64,000 bases of DNA from Lepidostoma basale (Eukaryota > Arthropoda > Insecta > Trichoptera > Lepidostomatidae). Within the stretch, counting starts at the first letter, position 1. Every line of letters starts with the position of its first letter. The position numbers and the translations under genes are program-made. The stretch is from the NCBI GenBank assembly GCA_022606425.2, contig JAHDVF020000050.1, positions 496,001 through 560,000 of the forward strand, read 5' to 3'. Of the stretch, positions 59,735 to 64,000 are shown piece by piece. The notes beneath the pieces were generated by a model. It made no database searches and had not been told where the DNA came from. It worked only from the letters and a program-made list of their open reading frames with translations.

Positions 59735-60300
59735 TCTCCATTATTTCACTTTAATTTGCCATTGTGGTGGATAGTTTTGCCAAATTTGTTTCATTTCCAG
59801 GGGTGCCTTGGGTGCTTGAGTAAAACCTCACGTGAATACATCTTCCTTGCCCCCTGTCAGTTAGTTTGAATTCACACCCAAAATCGTACATATTGAAAAA
59901 TCTACAGGGCCCGAATGAAAGTTGTATGTAATACGTTCGCTGGAAACAGACATATTTCACTAGTATGAAAGTATTCAATTTTCCTTCCTTCACAGCATTC
60001 CACGTCTGAAGATTTATGATTATTTCTTACGAGTTGCCTGCTTTCTGTCGGATTTTCACCATGTTTTCAATATTTTCATATTATGAATCTGTCAGTAGAA
60101 GAGACGCCCGACGCTCTGGCGTCGTTTCATATTGTGATTCCCAAGGTTTGTTGCCTCCAATGCTGTGTATAGAGATCCTGAAAGTTCGCCAGGCTTCATT
60201 AAAGCGTCTTATCGGTATAAGATTTTCCAATCATGTTGGAAATTGAATAATATTTCGGCGTATAATTGATTTTTCCCAAGTGAATTATTTTATATATGTT
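59735..60300. other. No gene seen
   Basis: Unique; frames of 76-80 codons have no recognisable content. Confidence 0.45.
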
Positions 60301-60600
60301 ATTAACAACAACAACTAACAATTACACCGTCTCCCAGGATGGGTAGGTAGAGAGAATGAACTGTCACACTACTTTATTCTGTCGCATCTCTGCTTCCTCA
60401 TATTTGATTATATCCCAGAAAGGCAATCAATTTATTATTGAAGAAAACAGTGATACAATTTTTATTATTTATGTTTAAAATAAAATCAAATAAAAACACT
60501 GCACTTAGTTTTTCACCACTATGCGGTCATTTTAATTGCCGACTAGTTTATTGTTATTTGATCGTGCCACATTTTCTTCCGTTTTCCTCTATTTCTCGTT
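60300..60600 (-). mobile_element. RTE-A scraps
   Basis: 60302-60402: tail (TTG)n/TTAG and terminal codons, much decayed. 60556-60600: EIEENGRKCGTIK. Unrelated sequence between. Confidence 0.5.
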
Positions 60601-60639
60601 AAGTCTATCTAAAAATAAGCTTCTTGTGAATTTTTTATA

Positions 60640-60755
60640 CTTATAAACTGTTAAATTAAAAACTTTGTTTTATGTATCGCAATTGTATTTTGTATTTATT
60701 TTATGCGACGGCTGTTTCGTCAATCTATGTTGACATCATCAGTAATATGTCAAAT
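60640..60755 (-). mobile_element. PLE-A terminal repeat, single arm
   Basis: Matches 1641-1765: aaactttgttttatgtatcg, caattgtatttt, and the hammerhead-like block. Joins RTE-A at about 60757. Confidence 0.7.
60707..60742 (-). ncRNA. Hammerhead-like core, PLE-A
   Basis: Minus strand: CTGATGA, T, five-pair stem II GTCAA/TTGAC, GAAA, CAGCCG, TC. The palindrome is broken by one change. Confidence 0.55.
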
Positions 60756-60756
60756 T

Positions 60757-60900
60757 TATATATACTTCTCTCGTTTCCTCAACATTCATACATTGTGTTA
60801 TGCACCCACGTCGATTTCTCCTACTCCTCACGTGGCCGACATTCAATATTTGATTTATTTGATCGTGCCACGTTTTCCTCGCTCTTCCTCTATTTCTCGT
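60757..60900 (-). mobile_element. RTE-A 3' coding end without tail
   Basis: Minus strand: NREEERGKRGTIK, INQILNVGHVRSRRNRRGCI, TQCMNVEETREV. The terminal about 60 bp and TTAG tail are missing. Confidence 0.7.
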
Positions 60901-61024
60901 TAAGTTTATCTAAAAATAAGCTTTTTGTGAATATTTTATACTTGATATTAAGTTCTCAATCATCATTCTAAAAACGATTAAACTCACATTTTAAGTGTCA
61001 TTACATCAATATTATATGATTTAA

Positions 61025-61320
61025 TCTCAAAAGAGACGAAGATGCAAATTGGAAACTGAATATGGTTGATCAAGGTGTTTACAGGACTTATGACCCGTCA
61101 TTGGTTGAGTTAAACGCACGCTTTATGTAATTACAACATTCCCCATTCCACCTTTCTTTATGACCATGTATGACAAATTTTTGGAAGTTGTATATACGTT
61201 AAAGTCCTATGCCAGATTTCACATGTCAGTTTCAATGTGCCATCAATGAAGATTTTGATTACATATGTTAATCTTTTTAATATTACTCTATATATAATCT
61301 ACATACTAACGCAATATTAT
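61025..61320 (-). repeat. Rep-R copy 2 (inverted)
   Basis: See 9541-9845. Order of blocks conserved; about 50 kb away and in opposite orientation. Confidence 0.75.
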
Positions 61321-61329
61321 ATTTAATGT

Positions 61330-62020
61330 TTATAGAAATGACTTATTTCAAGAATTTATATATAATTTTTTGGAAGTGACATGTTTCATTTTGATAAAGA
61401 ATCATCAATTGTACAAGTCACTCTCAAAAAATAAAATAAAATTTCTAGAAAACTGACGTTTTCATTCGTATTAATTATTGAAACAACTTGTTATCCATAT
61501 TCGACGTAACCTTCTTTTAACTTTCAAAAGCTTATTTTTTATGTATTACGTAACGGATTTTGTTGTAAGTTAAAATTGAAACTTTTAACAGGTTTCCTTT
61601 TGAGTATTTATCTCTAAAAAAAATATTTTTCGCTTGTGTAGAAGTGTGTGTATACACCTTACTTGTAGCTAAGTGGGATTCGAAACACAAGTACTCAATA
61701 CTCAGTCTTTGGTTAACAAAATTTATGCCCTTGCTCGCAGGGAATTTAGTCCCGGCTTAAATGAAAACTTTTTGAATTTATCTTACCTAAGCGGGGCCGA
61801 TTTTCCGAATCGGGTATTTGCCGTTCGCTGCGAGTTAACCGTTAGGTGCCTCGAATGAGTATACTCGCCTCTGTTGCCGTGCCCATGGGGCCGGCCATAC
61901 AAAAATAGCGAGTTAACTCGCTCAAGTTTATGTCTGTTTCTAAACGATATCTTGTACGAATTCGAATAATCTAAAATATCGAACACCTAGAGACACAAAA
62001 TGAGACATATAGAGACACAT
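61330..62020. other. No gene; PLE-B-like arm at 61330-61480
   Basis: 61375-61385 gacatgtttc and 61435-61475 aaaataaaatttctagaaaa, tgacgttttcattcgtatta are PLE-B-like. 61660-61990 holds two overlapping antisense frames of no known type. Confidence 0.45.
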
Positions 62021-62022
62021 AT

Positions 62023-62320
62023 AGTGCCTAATTACAGCTAATTTAAAAAACGGTGGATACGTGTAACATAAATTAAATAAACACAAAAGTCCGGTTCGTC
62101 CATGTCAACATATGCAACATCGAAAAAAATCATTATGTGTTATTACTTTATGTGCTAAATTAAAAAAAACGGTGGATACGTGGAACATAAATTAAATAGA
62201 CAATATGTGCGCCATCTAAAAAGAACATTTTGTGTTAAATTGTTTTTATTTTGTTATTTTATTTTATATCATTGTATTTTATATTATTTGTTTTAGATTT
62301 ATTTTGTGGGTGTTGGACAA
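62023..62320 (+). mobile_element. SINE-R middle part
   Basis: agtgcctaattacagctaat, aaaaaacggtggatacgtg (twice), ttagatttattttgtgggtg. Both ends absent; breaks at the same gttggacaat where the GC-rich 3' part should begin. Confidence 0.75.
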
Positions 62321-62324
62321 TGCC

Positions 62325-62970
62325 CACTCAAACTTCTGCAGCGCCCCCTAAATGCAAAAAAAAAACGCCCACAACGGGGCGTTGGCGCCCCGGTTAAGAA
62401 TCACTGGTTTAAAGGGTTGAAAATGTTCTCGAAGATTTCTTTGTACATTCTAACGATTTGTTTAACAAAGTTTTTTTATGTATATGTTCTCGTATATACC
62501 AAATCCTATTTCGTCGGGATGGGTTAGAAGTATTCCGATAATGTATGGAGAGCGGAGAGAAATAATTCATTTGATGTGCCCTTTTCGTCGGACTTACAAA
62601 GTCGAATTTGAAACTGTAATTTTTACATAATTGGGTTTCGCCAAAAGTATTTTTGTTTCCTTTATTCGTTTCCCGTCCCACCGCCACCGGTTGGGCTGAA
62701 ATCCCCTTTGCCAGATAGGTCAAAGGTAGCTTTCAATTTTATCTGTTTTTTTAACGTCTAATTTCGTAATGCCCCTCTTTGATATCACCTCATTTTGTTT
62801 TCCCTTTGAATCGAGACGTTTAGATCTGGTTTGATTAAACAGTAAGCAACTGTAATTGTGATTGTTCTGTTAGCGTATTTGCCCTACCGAACGGCTAATT
62901 CTGTAATTCTTTGCGCCATTTGCATAGCGGATTTGTTTAAATGAATCTTTTTCCTCTCTCTCTCTCTGGT
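62325..62970. other. No gene seen
   Basis: Unique; ctctctctctctctgg microsatellite at 62955. Confidence 0.5.
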
Positions 62971-62973
62971 GTC

Positions 62974-63015
62974 AATCCTGGGATTGGTTTGCAGCAATTT
63001 CCTCTATTCTTCCAG
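62974..63015 (-). mobile_element. LINE-F tail stub
   Basis: tcaatcctgggattggtttg, cagcaatttcctctattctt; the same sequence begins LINE-F at 63370. Cut by a PLE core. Confidence 0.65.
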
Positions 63016-63017
63016 TC

Positions 63018-63049
63018 GACCGGTTTCGGCAGCTTGCTGCCATCATCTG
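63018..63049 (-). ncRNA. Hammerhead-like core, PLE-E type
   Basis: Minus strand: CAGATGA, T, perfect five-pair stem II GGCAG/CTGCC with loop CAAG, GAAA, palindrome CCGG, TC. One change in the first box. Confidence 0.55.
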
Positions 63050-63330
63050 TTTTTTTGTTTTGTTTTCATCATTCAAAATGAACTTCTACCAAGAAATTTC
63101 AATTCAAAATATTAATTATTTGAAAAAAGCAAGTTTGTTTTAATATTTACTAAAATTAAATATTTCTTTTTTTATATACTTTGTATACAACACTCACTTT
63201 TTAAACAAATTAAATTTAAATATTAAAACAATTTCAGACTACCCTGCCCTTCCTCAGTGATATTATATGGATATTTAACATATTATAAAATTGTTTACAA
63301 ATATGGTCAATTTTGACAGATGTTATGTTA
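63050..63330. other. PLE-like AT-rich sequence
   Basis: 63080-63107 is shared with 10980-11008. No coding. Confidence 0.4.
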
Positions 63331-63367
63331 TCTGTCAAAACTGGTCATATGAGTTAGTTAGAAAGTT

Positions 63368-63665
63368 TCAATCCTGGCATTGGTTTACAGCAATTTCCTC
63401 TATTCTTCTTTTCCATTCTTCCCTGTCTTATGCGGCTCTTTTGAAATCTGCATATGATGAGCAGCGCACGTCCACCAACAGGTCCTTCAGGTACTCTCGG
63501 CGTGGGCGTCCCCTAGAGTTTGTCCTCTTGGTCATACCCTCCATTATGGCATGCAAGAGGCCTTCTTGTCGTATTACATGGCCGATCCATCACCACGCCT
63601 TTCGGACAAGGTCCTGAGTAGGTGCCTTCCTCCTTCGATTCTTTGGAGAACCTCCTCATTTGTTA
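63368..63665 (-). mobile_element. LINE-F C-terminal end
   Basis: Minus strand: ITNEEVLQRIEGGRHLLRTL, then shift, HVIRQEGLLHAIMEGMTKRT, NSRGRPRREYLKDLLVDVRC, SSYADFKRAA, DREEWKRRIEEIAVNQCQD, stop. Another RTE-like post-RT domain. Two frameshifts. Confidence 0.8.
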
Positions 63666-63704
63666 TGTGTTTCTAATCGTAATAAATGTAACGTTTATTA
63701 TAGC

Positions 63705-63792
63705 AGCAAACCATCACGCAGGCGAATTTAGTCCCCGCAGAGGTACGCAGAGAGAATAGGCTGCCATACTCCTCTATCCTGATACATATGTA
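63705..63792 (-). mobile_element. RTE-A (A3-like) tail fragment
   Basis: aaaccatcacgcaggcgaat: RTE-A end with a small insertion (aggcgaatttagtc) and a TTGCTGC-type tail. Confidence 0.6.
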
Positions 63793-63797
63793 GAAAA

Positions 63798-64000
63798 AAA
63801 TCTTCTTCTTCGATGGCCCTACAGCCCATATCGAGCCTTAGCCTCCAGTATTCTTCGCCTCCAACTCCTCCTGTCCTCCGCTTCGACCCTCCAATCTGAC
63901 ACTCTTTAACAATCTTGTTCCATCTCTCCCAACTTCATCCTCCCATCGCAGCCTTGGTCGTCCAATTGGTCTTCTACCACCTGGGTGCCACTCCAGCAAT
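63798..64000 (-). mobile_element. Probable LINE 3' end, runs off window
   Basis: Starts with a GAAGAAGA tail (reversed), then atggccctacagcccatatc, a phrase typical of an insect LINE end. On the minus strand GRRPIGRPRLRWEDEVGRDG-like codons are partly readable (PIGRPRLRWED), matching a GRPxxRW post-RT block. Confidence 0.55.

Overview
This 64 kb window is AT-rich, eukaryotic and apparently free of host genes. I found no open frame I could assign to a cellular protein and no complete tRNA or rRNA. Almost everything recognisable is transposable-element debris. An insect, most likely a moth or butterfly, fits best. The grounds are the abundance of LINE fragments of a type common in Lepidoptera, Penelope-like elements, tRNA-headed SINEs, a short TTAGG-type (insect telomere motif) run and a familiar lepidopteran-type LINE end near 35.55 kb. 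The assignment is inference from pattern recognition; no database search was possible.

Family names used here are local labels. RTE-A is a LINE whose 3' end encodes a tail with motifs YGSEAW, RRMCG, RGRPRKTWHDQI and SAYPFGETA, then a (TTAG)n tail; there are about 30 fragments in three subfamilies (A1, A2, A3). LINE-B, C, D, E, F, H and Z are other LINEs seen only as C-terminal coding ends, several with (GAA)n tails. CR1-J, K and L are CR1/Jockey-like ends; CR1-J has a (TTTGA)n tail. PLE-A to PLE-F are Penelope-like elements or their terminal repeats, most seen as long palindromes. SINE-T is tRNA-derived. SINE-R is a composite non-autonomous family that borrows the RTE-A 3' end. MITE-1 (hAT-like) and MITE-2 are small terminal-inverted-repeat elements. 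Rep-H, Rep-R, Rep-W and Rep-X are unclassified repeats.

Layout. 0-9 kb: RTE-A, PLE-A and PLE-B nests, LINE-B inside RTE-A, a PLE-B palindrome inside RTE-A, and a CR1-J reverse transcriptase interrupted by RTE-A. 9-20 kb: sparser, with SINE-T, LINE-B inside PLE-B, MITE-2 copies and two clean palindromic PLE insertions. 20-32 kb: RTE-A whose YADD catalytic motif is split by MITE-1, RTE-A inside RTE-A, SINE-R, SINE-T, LINE-C. 32-39 kb: a long repeat-poor stretch, then degraded RTE-A and LINE ends. 39.5-46.8 kb: a young RTE-A copy, a stack of LINE-D, CR1-J, PLE-B and LINE-C, MITE-2, Rep-X with its 120-bp repeats, and a PLE-D palindrome. 47-54 kb: an outer repeat element holding PLE-A with a GIY-YIG fragment plus an A3 RTE-A, then LINE-E and LINE-D. 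54-64 kb: mostly unique AT-rich DNA with scattered PLE, SINE and RTE-A remnants.

The most interesting signal is shared by the palindromic elements. In at least six sequence families each arm carries a hammerhead-ribozyme-like core: CUGANGA (or a close variant), one extra nucleotide, a perfect or near-perfect stem II, GAAA, and then usually a palindrome of four to eight bases ending in UC, UU or UA. Five palindromes are delimited by 11-14 bp direct repeats, so they are discrete insertions rather than chance foldbacks. Penelope-like elements are known to carry hammerhead motifs in their terminal repeats; the palindromic stem III (which suggests dimeric action) and the conserved extra nucleotide are what deserve testing.
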